Source: Frigidibacter sp. (GTDB taxonomy: Bacteria; Pseudomonadota; Alphaproteobacteria; Rhodobacterales; Rhodobacteraceae). Taken from it: DNA of 64,000 nucleotides. The position numbers and the translations under genes are program-made. The stretch spans positions 310,001-374,000 of the forward strand of contig NZ_JAUYTT010000012.1 in the NCBI RefSeq assembly GCF_030695035.1. Direction: 5' to 3'. The notes below the pieces were generated by a model. The model saw nothing but the letters and a program-made list of their open reading frames with translations, was not told the DNA's origin and ran no database searches. Positions 27,439 through 35,651 of the stretch are shown here, in pieces; position 1 is the stretch's first letter, and every line of letters starts with the position of its first letter.

Positions 27439-28227
27439 ATGGCCGATCTGATGACGGGCAAGCGCGGGCTGGTGATGGGCGTCGCGAACGAACGCTCCAT
27501 CGCCTGGGGCATCGCGCAGGCACTGGCCGCCGAGGGGGCAGAGTTGGCCTTCACCTATCAGGGCGAAGCCTTTGGAAAACGAGTGGAGCCGCTGGCGGCC
27601 TCGCTGGGATCGAAGCTGCTGATCGATGCCGATGTGATGAACGATGACAGCCTCGATGCGGCCTTTGCCATGCTGGCCTCGGAATGGGGCAGCATTGACT
27701 TTCTGGTCCATGCCATCGCGTTTTCCGACAAGAACGAGCTGACGGGCCGGTTCATCAACACCAGCCGCGAGAACTTCAAGACCTCGCTGACCATCTCGTG
27801 CTTCTCGTTCATCGACGTGGCGCGGCGGGCGGCGGCGATCATGCCGAACGGGGGCAGCCTGATCACCCTGACCTATCAGGGATCGAACCGGGTGACGCCG
27901 TTCTACAACGTGATGGGCGTGGCCAAGGCGGCGCTGGAATCCTCGGTGCGCTACCTCGCGAACGACCTCGGCCCCGACAAGATCCGCGTCAACGCGATCA
28001 GCCCCGGCCCGATGAAGACGCTGGCCGGAGCCGCCATCGGCGGCGCGCGCAAGACCTTCCGCCATACCGAGGCGAACTCCCCCCTGCGCAGCAATGCGAC
28101 ACTGGAGGCGATCGGCGGCACGGCGGTCTATCTGGCCTCGGACTATGGCGCGTGCACCACTGGCGAGATCATTCTGGTGGATAGCGGCTACCATGTGCTG
28201 GGGATGCCGCAGTCGGAGCATCTGTAG
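27439..28227 (+). CDS. fabI: Enoyl-ACP reductase (NADH)
   Basis: 262 residues. Carries out the last reduction of each fatty acid elongation cycle. It has the FabI variant of the short-chain dehydrogenase fold: GVANERSIAWGIAQAL near residue 14, IAFSDKNEL, TYQGSNRVTP and catalytic YNVMGVAKAALE, where the Tyr and Lys lie seven residues apart. It starts 6 bases after fabB. FabI is the target of triclosan-type inhibitors; no resistance-type change can be judged by eye. Confidence 0.95.
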   Translation: MADLMTGKRGLVMGVANERSIAWGIAQALAAEGAELAFTYQGEAFGKRVEPLAASLGSKLLIDADVMNDDSLDAAFAMLASEWGSIDFLVHAIAFSDKNELTGRFINTSRENFKTSLTISCFSFIDVARRAAAIMPNGGSLITLTYQGSNRVTPFYNVMGVAKAALESSVRYLANDLGPDKIRVNAISPGPMKTLAGAAIGGARKTFRHTEANSPLRSNATLEAIGGTAVYLASDYGACTTGEIILVDSGYHVLGMPQSEHL

Positions 28228-28235
28228 CGCGTAAG

Positions 28236-28265
28236 GGCTGACGGGGGTTCACCTTTCCGTCAGCC
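28236..28265 (+). terminator. Hairpin after fabI
   Basis: GGCTGACGG and CCGTCAGCC form a perfect 9-bp stem with a 12-base loop, 8 bases after the fabI stop. No T-run follows, so termination may be Rho-assisted. Confidence 0.6.
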
Positions 28266-28302
28266 GACTGGCGGCGCAGGACACGCGCTTTACCTCTGGC
28301 GC

Positions 28303-29316
28303 ATGAACACATCCCTCCTCTCCCGCCGCGCCTTCGCGTTCTCCGCCGCCGCGCTGCTGGCCGCTCCGGCCCTGCACGCGCAGCCCGCCTCGCGCTTCGC
28401 CCGCAGCCTTGCCGCCGCGCGCGAACTGGACCAGCTCCACAGCCTCTGCATCGCTCAAGGCGGGCAGACCGTGCTGGCCGAGGCGATCCGCGGCCCCTCC
28501 CCCGACCGCGCCGTCAACGTCAAATCCGTCTCGAAAACCCTCGTCGCCTCGCTGACCGGCTCCGTGATCGGAACCGGCGCGATCCCCGGCCCGGATGCGA
28601 GGCTCGGCGATCTGGCGCCCGGCCTGATCCCGAACGGTGCCGATCCGCGTGTGGCGGCCCTGACGGTGGCGGACCTGCTGACCATGCAGACCGGGCTGGA
28701 GCGCACCTCGGGCGGCAATTACGGCGCCTGGGTCAGCAGCCGCAACTGGGTGGCCGACGCGCTGGCGCGGCCGATGGTCGGGCGGCCGGGCGAGGGGATG
28801 CTCTATTCCACCGGCAGCTATCATATCCTCGGCGCGCTGCTCTCCGAGGTGACGGGCGACAGCCTGCTGACGCTGGCGCGGCGGCATCTGGGAGAGCCGC
28901 TGGGGGTGCGCATCGACGCCTGGACGCGCGATCCGCAGGGGCGCTACATGGGCGGCAACAACATGGCGCTGTCACCGCGGGCGATGCTGGCCTTTGGCGA
29001 GGCGTACCGCACGGGTGGCGTGGGCCCGGAAGGCCGGCTGGTGCCCGAGGATTGGGTCGCCGCCTCATGGCAGCCCCGCACCCGCTCGGCCTTCTCGGGT
29101 GACGACTATGGCTATGGCTGGTTCCTGTTCGAAGCGGCGGGCGCCCGCGTCGCCTATGCGCGCGGCTATGGCGGCCAGATGATCTATGTGATGCCGGACC
29201 ACGAGTTGACCGTCGCCGTCACCTCGGATGAAACCCAACCCGCCCGCAGCGAAGGCCATGCCGGCGCGCTGAAGCGGCTGCTGACCGAGGTGATCCTGCC
29301 CGAGGCGATGGCCTAA
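28303..29316 (+). CDS. Exported beta-lactamase-fold serine hydrolase
   Basis: 337 residues. The N-terminus LLSRRAFAFSAAALLAAPAL has an Arg-Arg pair and looks like a Tat-type signal. The class C serine motif is S75-V-S-K78, and the Tyr motif is in MLYSTGSYHILGALLSE; near the C-terminus RGYGGQMIYVMP takes the place of KTG. This group (Beta-lactamase/EstB-like) contains esterases and peptidases more often than resistance enzymes. It is a complete relative of the broken gene at 4450-5215. The stop shares CTAA with the convergent gene. Confidence 0.85.
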   Translation: MNTSLLSRRAFAFSAAALLAAPALHAQPASRFARSLAAARELDQLHSLCIAQGGQTVLAEAIRGPSPDRAVNVKSVSKTLVASLTGSVIGTGAIPGPDARLGDLAPGLIPNGADPRVAALTVADLLTMQTGLERTSGGNYGAWVSSRNWVADALARPMVGRPGEGMLYSTGSYHILGALLSEVTGDSLLTLARRHLGEPLGVRIDAWTRDPQGRYMGGNNMALSPRAMLAFGEAYRTGGVGPEGRLVPEDWVAASWQPRTRSAFSGDDYGYGWFLFEAAGARVAYARGYGGQMIYVMPDHELTVAVTSDETQPARSEGHAGALKRLLTEVILPEAMA

Positions 29317-29900
29317 CTGGCCCCACGCTCCTTCGCCCGGCGGCGATCCATCTCGGCCCTGAACCCCTCAGCATCGCCGAAATCGCAGAAATTGTCGTAA
29401 TGCGGGTGCGGATCGCTGGCGTGGCGGGCGTGCTTGATCGGGCACCAATGCGCCTCGGTCCGCCCCGAGATCTCGCGCACATAAGAGATCAGCCCGTTGG
29501 CATAGCCGCAATAGAGGCAGTTCAGCTTCTGCAGCCCATTGAGATAGCCCAGCATATGCCGGTCGATGATGATGTGATCAGCCCGGCGCACCTTCTGGAT
29601 GCCGTAGACCGGAAAGCACACCGCCTGATAGACGCTCACGAACAGGTCCAGCAGGGCGAAGGGAACGATCAACGCATAGATGAACGGGGCGGTGATCACC
29701 ACGGACAGCCGCGCCCGGGCGAGGTAGCCCGCCAGCCCCTCGCGCATCTCCCGGTGACGCTCACGCGCGCCGGCCTCGAACACCGCGCGGCCATGTTCGA
29801 TCCGGTAGCGCCAGATCGCCCGGCGCTCTTCGATGCCCGCCTCCAGGGCCTCGCGCAGCTCGGTAATGCGGCTGCGCAACTGGTCGAGTTCGGTGGTCAT
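29313..29900 (-). CDS. Conserved membrane protein with CxxC motif, function unknown
   Basis: 195 residues. The N-terminal 60 residues are charged and helical (TTELDQLRSRITELREALEA), perhaps a coiled coil. One or two hydrophobic segments lie near 62-95 (LSVVITAPFIYALIVPFALL). The C-terminal half contains CLYCGYANGLISYVREI and HWCPIKHARHASDPHPHYDN, rich in Cys and His and possibly metal-binding. I do not recognise a named family. ATG 29900 follows GGGAG. Confidence 0.8.
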   Translation of the reverse strand: MTTELDQLRSRITELREALEAGIEERRAIWRYRIEHGRAVFEAGARERHREMREGLAGYLARARLSVVITAPFIYALIVPFALLDLFVSVYQAVCFPVYGIQKVRRADHIIIDRHMLGYLNGLQKLNCLYCGYANGLISYVREISGRTEAHWCPIKHARHASDPHPHYDNFCDFGDAEGFRAEMDRRRAKERGAS

Positions 29901-30034
29901 CGGATCGCTCCCGTGGGTAGGCCTGCGAGGAAAGCTAAGCACGCGCCAGGGTCCGGGCCAAGCGTCGATACCGCAGCGCCGCCCCCTTTCCCCTGCCGCA
30001 GCCCTGTGCCAGTCTGCCGGCCGGAGGATCCCCG

Positions 30035-30718
30035 ATGCCGATCAAGACCTGTGTGTTCGATGCCTATGGCACGCTGTTCGACGTGGCCGCCGCCGCCCGC
30101 CGGGCCGCGCAGGAACCGGGGGGCGAGACCCTCGCGCAGCATTGGCCACGCCTCGCCGAGGACTGGCGCCGCAAGCAGCTGGAATACACCTGGCTGCGCA
30201 GCCTGATGGGCCGCCACGCCGATTTTCGTACCGTGACCGCCGAGGCGCTCGACTGGGCGCTGGAGGCGGCGGGGCTGGCCCGCGATCTGCATGGCCGGCT
30301 GATGGCACTCTATGACCAGCTCGACGCCTATCCCGAGGTGAAGGAGATGCTGGCCGCGCTGAAGGCCCGCGGCCTCGCCACCGCGATTCTGTCGAACGGC
30401 TCGCCCGCGATGCTGGCCGGGGCGGTCGGCCATGCCGGGATCGGCGAACTGCTGGACGACTGCCTGTCGGTCGAGGCGGCGCAAATCTTCAAGCCCGATC
30501 CCCGCGTCTATGCGCTGGCGACGGCCCGCTTCGGTTGCACCCCGGCCGATGTGCTGTTCATCTCCTCCAACGGCTGGGACGTGGCTGGGGCTGGTAGCTT
30601 TGGCTTCACCACGGTCTGGGTAAACCGTGCAGGACTTCCGCAAGACCGACTGCCAAGCCGTCCCGACCACATGCTACCGGACCTGACCGGCCTGCCCACC
30701 CTGCTGGAGCTGCCATGA
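30035..30718 (+). CDS. Type II haloacid dehalogenase (HAD superfamily)
   Basis: 227 residues. The nucleophile motif is FDAYGTLFD with D9; the second is AILSNGSP, and later motifs are FKPDPRVYA and FISSNGWDVAGAGSFGF, the last typical of L-2-haloacid dehalogenases (SSNAWDxxGA). Such enzymes convert L-2-haloacids to D-2-hydroxyacids, though physiological substrates are often unknown. The stop overlaps the next ATG (ATGA), and the next two genes are joined the same way. Confidence 0.88.
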   Translation: MPIKTCVFDAYGTLFDVAAAARRAAQEPGGETLAQHWPRLAEDWRRKQLEYTWLRSLMGRHADFRTVTAEALDWALEAAGLARDLHGRLMALYDQLDAYPEVKEMLAALKARGLATAILSNGSPAMLAGAVGHAGIGELLDDCLSVEAAQIFKPDPRVYALATARFGCTPADVLFISSNGWDVAGAGSFGFTTVWVNRAGLPQDRLPSRPDHMLPDLTGLPTLLELP

Positions 30719-31581
30719 CCCTTTCGCATTTCACTACCTCCGACGGGCTGCGCCTTGCTTATGACGACCGCGGCACCGGCCTGCCCTTGCTGTGCCTGCC
30801 GGGCCTGACCCGCAACATGGACGACTTCGAGACGCTGCTGGAGCCGCTGGCGGGGCGCTGCCGCCTGATCCGCATGGACTACCGCGGCCGCGGCCATTCG
30901 GATTACGACCCGGACTTCAACAATTACAACCTGCTGCGCGAGGCGCATGACGTTGTGGAGCTGCTGGACCATCTAGGGCTGTCGAAGGTGGCGATCCTGG
31001 GCACCTCGCGCGGAGGGCTGATCGCGATGGGGCTGGCGGCGGGGTTCCCGCAGCGGCTGACGGGGGTGATCCTCAACGATATCGGGCCAGTGGTCGGCGA
31101 TGGTGGGCTGGCGCGGATCATGGATTATGTCGGCAAGACCCCGCCCTATCCGGACCTCGATGCGATGGCCGAGGCGATGGTGCAGCACACGGCTGACGAA
31201 TTTCCGGGCGTGTCGCAGGAGGTCTGGCGCCGACAAGTGGCGCATTGGTTCGAAGAGCGGCCGGAAGGCGGCCTCGCCCTGCGCTATGACCCGGCCCTGC
31301 ACAAGGCGCTGCTGGCGCAGGCCGCGACCGGCGCGCTGCAGGACATGTGGGTGTTCTTCGATGCGCTGAAGCGTTTCCCGCTGGCGGTGATCCGCGGCGC
31401 GAATTCCGACATCCTCTCGGCCGAGACGCTGGCTGAAATGCGCCGCCGCCATCCGGTGATGATGGTAGCCGAGATCGCAGATCGGGGCCATGTGCCCTTC
31501 CTCGACGAACCCAATGCGCTGGCGCTGATCCGCGATTTTCTTGACGCCCTCCCTCCCCTGCCCGAAAGCTCCCCCACATGA
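30715..31581 (+). CDS. Alpha/beta hydrolase
   Basis: 288 residues. Alpha/beta-hydrolase fold with the oxyanion segment LLCLPGLTRN, MDYRGRGHSDYD, nucleophile elbow GTSRGG, and a final ADRGHVPFLDEP with the catalytic histidine. The acid is probably the Asp in RGANSDILSAE. The substrate is unknown; dehalogenase-like or esterase roles are possible. It is coupled to both neighbours by ATGA overlaps. Confidence 0.88.
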   Translation: MTLSHFTTSDGLRLAYDDRGTGLPLLCLPGLTRNMDDFETLLEPLAGRCRLIRMDYRGRGHSDYDPDFNNYNLLREAHDVVELLDHLGLSKVAILGTSRGGLIAMGLAAGFPQRLTGVILNDIGPVVGDGGLARIMDYVGKTPPYPDLDAMAEAMVQHTADEFPGVSQEVWRRQVAHWFEERPEGGLALRYDPALHKALLAQAATGALQDMWVFFDALKRFPLAVIRGANSDILSAETLAEMRRRHPVMMVAEIADRGHVPFLDEPNALALIRDFLDALPPLPESSPT

Positions 31582-32561
31582 CCGACATTGCCCATATCGA
31601 GGCCGCCGCCGCGCGGATGGCGGGGCATATCCGCCGCACGCCGCTGCTCTCCTCGCCCTTCGTCGATGCGCTGGCCGGGCGGCGGGTGCTGATCAAGGCC
31701 GAATGCCTGCAGCACACCGGCTCCTTCAAGGCCCGCGGCGGCTGGTCGGCGCTGTCGGCACTGACGCCCGAGGCGCGGGCGCGCGGCGTGATCGCCTATT
31801 CCTCGGGCAACCATGCGCAGGGTGTGGCGGCGGCGGCGCAGGCCTTCGGCGCGCCGGCGGTAATCGTGATGCCCGCCGATGCGCCGCGGCTGAAGATCGA
31901 CAACACCCGCACGCTGGGGGCCGAGGTGGTGCTCTATGACCGCGCGACCGAGGACCGTGACGCCATCGGCGCGGCTCTGGCGGCGGAACGCGGGCTGACG
32001 CTGATCCGCCCCTATGACGATGCCGAAGTGATCGCCGGGCAAGGCACCTGCGGGCTGGAGATTGCCGAGCAGGCGGCCGAAGCGGGCGTGACCCACGCCG
32101 ATGTGCTGACCTGCTGCGGCGGCGGCGGGCTGACCGCCGGGGTTGCACTGGCGCTGGAGGCGCGGGCGCCGGGGCTGCGCGCCCGGCCGGCGGAACCGGT
32201 GGGCTTTGACGACACCGCCCGCTCGCTGGCCGCAGGGGCGATCCGCCGTAACGCGGCGCTGTCGGGCTCGATTTGCGACGCCATCGTCACCCCCGAGCCC
32301 GGGATGTTGACCTTCCCGATCCTGCAACGGCTTTGCGGCCCCGGACTGGTGGTCAGCGATGACGAGGCGCTGCGGGCGATGGCGGTGGCCTTCTCGCGGC
32401 TGAAGATCGTGCTGGAACCGGGCGGCGCGGTGGCCCTCGCCGCCGCCCTGTTCCGAAAGGACCAGATCGAGGGCGACGCGGTGATCTGCATCGCCTCGGG
32501 CGGGAACGTGGATGGCGCGATGTTCAGCGAGGCGCTGGCGCGGTTCGGGACGGGGGACTGA
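31578..32561 (+). CDS. PLP-dependent threonine/serine dehydratase
   Basis: 327 residues, the catalytic domain only; the ACT-like regulatory domain of biosynthetic IlvA is absent, as in catabolic TdcB-like or serine racemase/hydroxyaspartate dehydratase enzymes. The PLP lysine is K51 (HTGSFKARGG), with SSGNHAQGVAAAAQ and CCGGGGLTAGVA for substrate and phosphate binding. The exact substrate among threonine, serine and 3-hydroxyaspartate cannot be told. It ends the three-gene overlapping set. Confidence 0.9.
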   Translation: MTDIAHIEAAAARMAGHIRRTPLLSSPFVDALAGRRVLIKAECLQHTGSFKARGGWSALSALTPEARARGVIAYSSGNHAQGVAAAAQAFGAPAVIVMPADAPRLKIDNTRTLGAEVVLYDRATEDRDAIGAALAAERGLTLIRPYDDAEVIAGQGTCGLEIAEQAAEAGVTHADVLTCCGGGGLTAGVALALEARAPGLRARPAEPVGFDDTARSLAAGAIRRNAALSGSICDAIVTPEPGMLTFPILQRLCGPGLVVSDDEALRAMAVAFSRLKIVLEPGGAVALAAALFRKDQIEGDAVICIASGGNVDGAMFSEALARFGTGD

Positions 32562-32676
32562 GCGCAGCGGTGTTGAATTTCCGGCATCGTGCGGTGAAAG
32601 AGGGCTGAGGAAGCACAGTCACTTCCACATTTTGCAACATCCGCCGCGATCCGCGGTGTGAAGCCGGGAGCCACAC

Positions 32677-33465
32677 ATGCCGATCTGCGATCTGGGCGAC
32701 GTGCAGATCAACTGGCGCGAGGATGGCGACCCTGCTGGCGCGCCGGTGGTGTTTGCCCATGCGCTTGGCACCGATCTGCGGCTCTGGGATGCGGTGATCC
32801 CGCTGCTACCCCCCGCGCTGCGGCTGATCCGCTACGACCTGCGCGGCCACGGCGCCAGCAGCGTGCCGCCCGCCCCCTATGCGATGGGCGCGCTGATCCG
32901 CGATGCCGAGCGGCTGATGGACAGCATCGGCGCGAAGGATGCGGTCTTCGCCGGCCTGTCGATCGGCGGGCTGGTCGCGCAGGGGCTGGCGGTCAAACGG
33001 CTGGATCTGGTGCGCGGGATGGTGCTGTCGAACACCGCGGTCAAGATCGCCACGCAAGCGATCTGGCAGGATCGGATCGCCGCGGTTCGCGCCAATGGTC
33101 TGGATGCGCTGGCAGAGGCCCAAGTCGCCCGCTGGTTCCCGCCCCGCTTCCGCACCAGCCCCGAGGCGCTACTCTGGCAAGGCCGCCTTCGCGCCACGCC
33201 CATCGAGGGCTATGCCGGGGCCTGCGCCGCCATCGCCGGGACCGATTTCATCACCCCGACCTCGGGCCTGACCCTGCCGACGCTGGTGATCGCCGGGACC
33301 GAGGACGGCTCGACCCCGCCCGACCTTGTGCGCGAGACGGCAGGCCTGATCCGCGGCGCCCGCTTCGCGCTGATCCGCGGCGCAGGGCATGTGCCGCCCG
33401 TGGACAAGCCGGCGGAATGGGCAGCGCTGCTGGCCCGGTTCCTGGAGGAGATCGCCCATGCCTGA
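32677..33465 (+). CDS. pcaD: 3-oxoadipate enol-lactonase-like hydrolase
   Basis: 262 residues. Motifs: VVFAHALGTDLRLWD, YDLRGHGASS, nucleophile S95 in AGLSIGGLVAQGLA, Asp in GTEDGSTPP, His in GAGHVPPVDKP. This set is typical of PcaD, which opens the enol-lactone ring in the beta-ketoadipate pathway. No pcaB, pcaC, pcaG or pcaH lies nearby, so the role is less sure than the family. Coupled to the following esterase gene by an 8-base overlap. Confidence 0.8.
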   Translation: MPICDLGDVQINWREDGDPAGAPVVFAHALGTDLRLWDAVIPLLPPALRLIRYDLRGHGASSVPPAPYAMGALIRDAERLMDSIGAKDAVFAGLSIGGLVAQGLAVKRLDLVRGMVLSNTAVKIATQAIWQDRIAAVRANGLDALAEAQVARWFPPRFRTSPEALLWQGRLRATPIEGYAGACAAIAGTDFITPTSGLTLPTLVIAGTEDGSTPPDLVRETAGLIRGARFALIRGAGHVPPVDKPAEWAALLARFLEEIAHA

Positions 33466-34195
33466 AACCACATCCGAGCCCGCCCGCATCATCCTCGTCC
33501 ACGGCGCCTGGAGCCGCGCCAGCACCTGGGGCGAGCTGCCCGCCCGCCTCGCCGCCCTTGGCCACACCGTCACCACTCCCGACCTGCCCGGCCATGGCGA
33601 CGACCCCGCCGATCCCTCCACCGTGACGCTGGCCGACTACGCCACCCGGATCGCCGACATCCTGCGCGCCGGCCCCCCCGCCCTCCTGGTCGGCCATTCG
33701 ATGGGCGGCATCGCCATCTCCGCCGCCGCCGAGCTTGCCCCAGACCATGTCGCGCGGCTGGTCTATGTCTGCGCCTTCCTGCCGCGGGATGGCGAGAGCC
33801 TCCTCGACCTGATGAAGCGCCAGCCGCCCACCATCCGCCCCGCCGTCCGCCCCGGCCCGCAGCCCGGCACCACGCTGCTGGACGCTGGCACCGCCCTGCC
33901 ACTGCTGGCGCAGGACGCAGACCCCGCGGCGCAAGCGGCCCTCGCCGCGGCAATCGGCCCGCAGCCGAACCGCCCGCAGACCGACCGCATCCAGCTGACG
34001 CCCGGCAATTTCGGACGCCTCCCCCGCGCCTATATCCTGTGCGAGGAGGACCGCACCATCACACCCGCCCTGCAACGGGACATGATCGCCGCCAGCCCCT
34101 GCGATCCGGTGCTGCCGCTCCCCACCGGCCATTTCCCGCAGATCAGCGCCCCCGACCGGCTGGCGCGGCTGCTGGCGGATCTCGCAATCCTCTGA
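33458..34195 (+). CDS. Alpha/beta hydrolase (esterase, hydroxynitrile-lyase-like group)
   Basis: 245 residues. IILVHGAWSRASTWGELPAR is the N-terminal oxyanion part, PDLPGHGDDP follows, and the nucleophile is S81 in VGHSMGGIAIS. ILCEEDRTITPALQRDM and LPTGHFPQISAP supply the acid and His. This is the pattern of plant-type methyl-esterase/salicylate esterase homologues common in bacteria. Ribosome site GGAGGAG lies inside the end of pcaD, so translation is coupled. Confidence 0.88.
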   Translation: MPETTSEPARIILVHGAWSRASTWGELPARLAALGHTVTTPDLPGHGDDPADPSTVTLADYATRIADILRAGPPALLVGHSMGGIAISAAAELAPDHVARLVYVCAFLPRDGESLLDLMKRQPPTIRPAVRPGPQPGTTLLDAGTALPLLAQDADPAAQAALAAAIGPQPNRPQTDRIQLTPGNFGRLPRAYILCEEDRTITPALQRDMIAASPCDPVLPLPTGHFPQISAPDRLARLLADLAIL

Positions 34196-34314
34196 TCCCC
34201 GGCGATCTGCCGCGCCGCCCCGGCATCCTGCCGCATCCCCTTTGACCTTGCCCCGCAAACCGGCTCTACCTCGCGCGTGGCCCGCCCCAGGGCGCCGAGC
34301 CCCCGGAGCCTGCC

Positions 34315-34335
34315 ATGCCTGCCATGCCTGCCATG
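34315..34335 (+). repeat. Tandem ATGCCTGCC repeat at the MFS start
   Basis: ATGCCTGCC occurs twice and is followed by a third ATG, giving three in-frame start codons nine bases apart. Copy number would shift the distance between ribosome site and start. Confidence 0.6.
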
Positions 34336-35544
34336 AAATCGCGCCTCGCCCTGACCTTCATCCTGCTGACCGTCGCCATCGATTCCATCGGCGTCGGCCT
34401 GATCTTCCCGGTGATGCCCGACCTTCTGGAGGAGGTGACGGGCGGCACCGTCGCCAATGCCGCGCTCTGGGGCGGGGTGCTGGCCACCGCCTATGCGGCG
34501 ATGCAGTTCGTCTTCGGCCCCATCGTCGGCAACCTGTCCGACCGCTATGGCCGCCGCCCGGTGCTGCTGTCGGCGCTGGCGGTGATGACGGCGGATTACC
34601 TGCTGATGTCGGTCGCCCACACCGTCTGGCTGCTGCTGCTGGGGCGCGTCATCGCCGGGATCACAGCGGCGACCCATGCCGCGGCGGGGGCCTATATCGC
34701 GGACATCTCGGCCCCGGACGAGCGGGCCAAGAACTTCGGCCTGATCGGCGCCGCCTTCGGCGTGGGCTTCGTCGCCGGGCCGCTGATCGGCGGGCTGCTG
34801 GCCAGCATCGACATCCGCGCGCCCTTCTATGCGGCAGCAGCGATGGCGGCGGCGAACCTCACCCTCGGCTGGTTCGTGCTGCCCGAAACCGTGACCGACG
34901 CGATCCGCCGCCCCTTCTCCTGGGCGCGGGCCAACCCGCTCGCCGCCTTCCGTGCCATCGGCAAGCTGCCGGGGCTGCAGCGGATGCTGCTGGTGCTCTT
35001 CGTCTATTCGGTCGCCTTCCATGTCTACCCGGTGATCTGGTCCTTCTTCGGCAAGGCCCGCTTCGGCTGGGACAGTTGGATGATCGGCCTCTCGCTCGCC
35101 GCCTTTGGCCTGTGCATGGCGCTGGTGCAGGCGCTGCTGGTCGGCCCGGCGATCCGAAAGTTTGGCGACAGGGGCGCCGTGATCTGGGGGATGGTGGCAG
35201 AGCTGGTCACCTTCGCCTTCTACGGCTTCGTCACCTCGGGCCTGCTGGCGCTGATATTCACCCCGGTGGCGGCGCTTGGCGGCATCGTGATGCCGGCGCT
35301 GCAGGCGACCATGTCGCGCGCCGCCCCCGCCGACCAGCAGGGCGAGCTGCAGGGCGTGCTCGCCAGTATCAGTGCGGTGGCGATGATCACCTCGCCGCTG
35401 ATCATGACCGCCACCTTCGGCCTCTTCACCCGGCCCGAAGCCGAGATCTACGCCCCCGGCGCGCCCTTCCTGCTGTCAGCCGTGCTGATGGTCGTTTGCG
35501 TGATCCTGCTTGTCGCCCGCCCGCGCGACCCCGTCCCCGCCTGA
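34315..35544 (+). CDS. MFS transporter, TetA-like drug:proton antiporter family
   Basis: 409 residues, twelve membrane helices. MFS loop 2-3 motif [14 protein letters not shown] and helix-5 motif [16 protein letters not shown] identify the antiporter group DHA1, near Tet(A)-type proteins. It may export a small amphipathic compound; tetracycline resistance is not implied. Three in-frame ATGs lie in a tandem ATGCCTGCC repeat at 34315-34335; the first has GGAG 5 bases upstream and was chosen. Confidence 0.88.
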   Translation: MPAMPAMKSRLALTFILLTVAIDSIGVGLIFPVMPDLLEEVTGGTVANAALWGGVLATAYAAMQFVFGPIVGNLSDRYGRRPVLLSALAVMTADYLLMSVAHTVWLLLLGRVIAGITAATHAAAGAYIADISAPDERAKNFGLIGAAFGVGFVAGPLIGGLLASIDIRAPFYAAAAMAAANLTLGWFVLPETVTDAIRRPFSWARANPLAAFRAIGKLPGLQRMLLVLFVYSVAFHVYPVIWSFFGKARFGWDSWMIGLSLAAFGLCMALVQALLVGPAIRKFGDRGAVIWGMVAELVTFAFYGFVTSGLLALIFTPVAALGGIVMPALQATMSRAAPADQQGELQGVLASISAVAMITSPLIMTATFGLFTRPEAEIYAPGAPFLLSAVLMVVCVILLVARPRDPVPA

Positions 35545-35570
35545 CGCCTAGAATCCTCCCGAAGGACCGC

Positions 35571-35640
35571 CCTCCCTTCGTTTTGGTCCAAATATCCTGC
35601 GGGGGTCCGGGGGCGCAAAGCCCCCGGCCGCCAGCCACAA
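35571..35640 (-). repeat. Dispersed hairpin/GGATATTT element, copy 2
   Basis: Read on the minus strand: GGGGGCTTTGCGCCCCC hairpin, then GGACCCCCGCAGGATATTT and GGACCAAAACGAAGGG. Matches copy 4 (51905-51960) closely. It lies between the MFS gene and the enolase-superfamily gene. Confidence 0.7.
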
Positions 35641-35651
35641 GGAGCCTGCCC

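Noticed and set aside
26239-28221. A 660-codon minus-strand open frame across fabB and fabI
   Set aside because: Antisense to two certain genes; long empty frames are usual in such GC-rich DNA.
34315-35544. Tetracycline-resistance determinant
   Set aside because: The protein is a Tet(A)-like MFS member but with no tetR neighbour and no residue evidence for tetracycline export.
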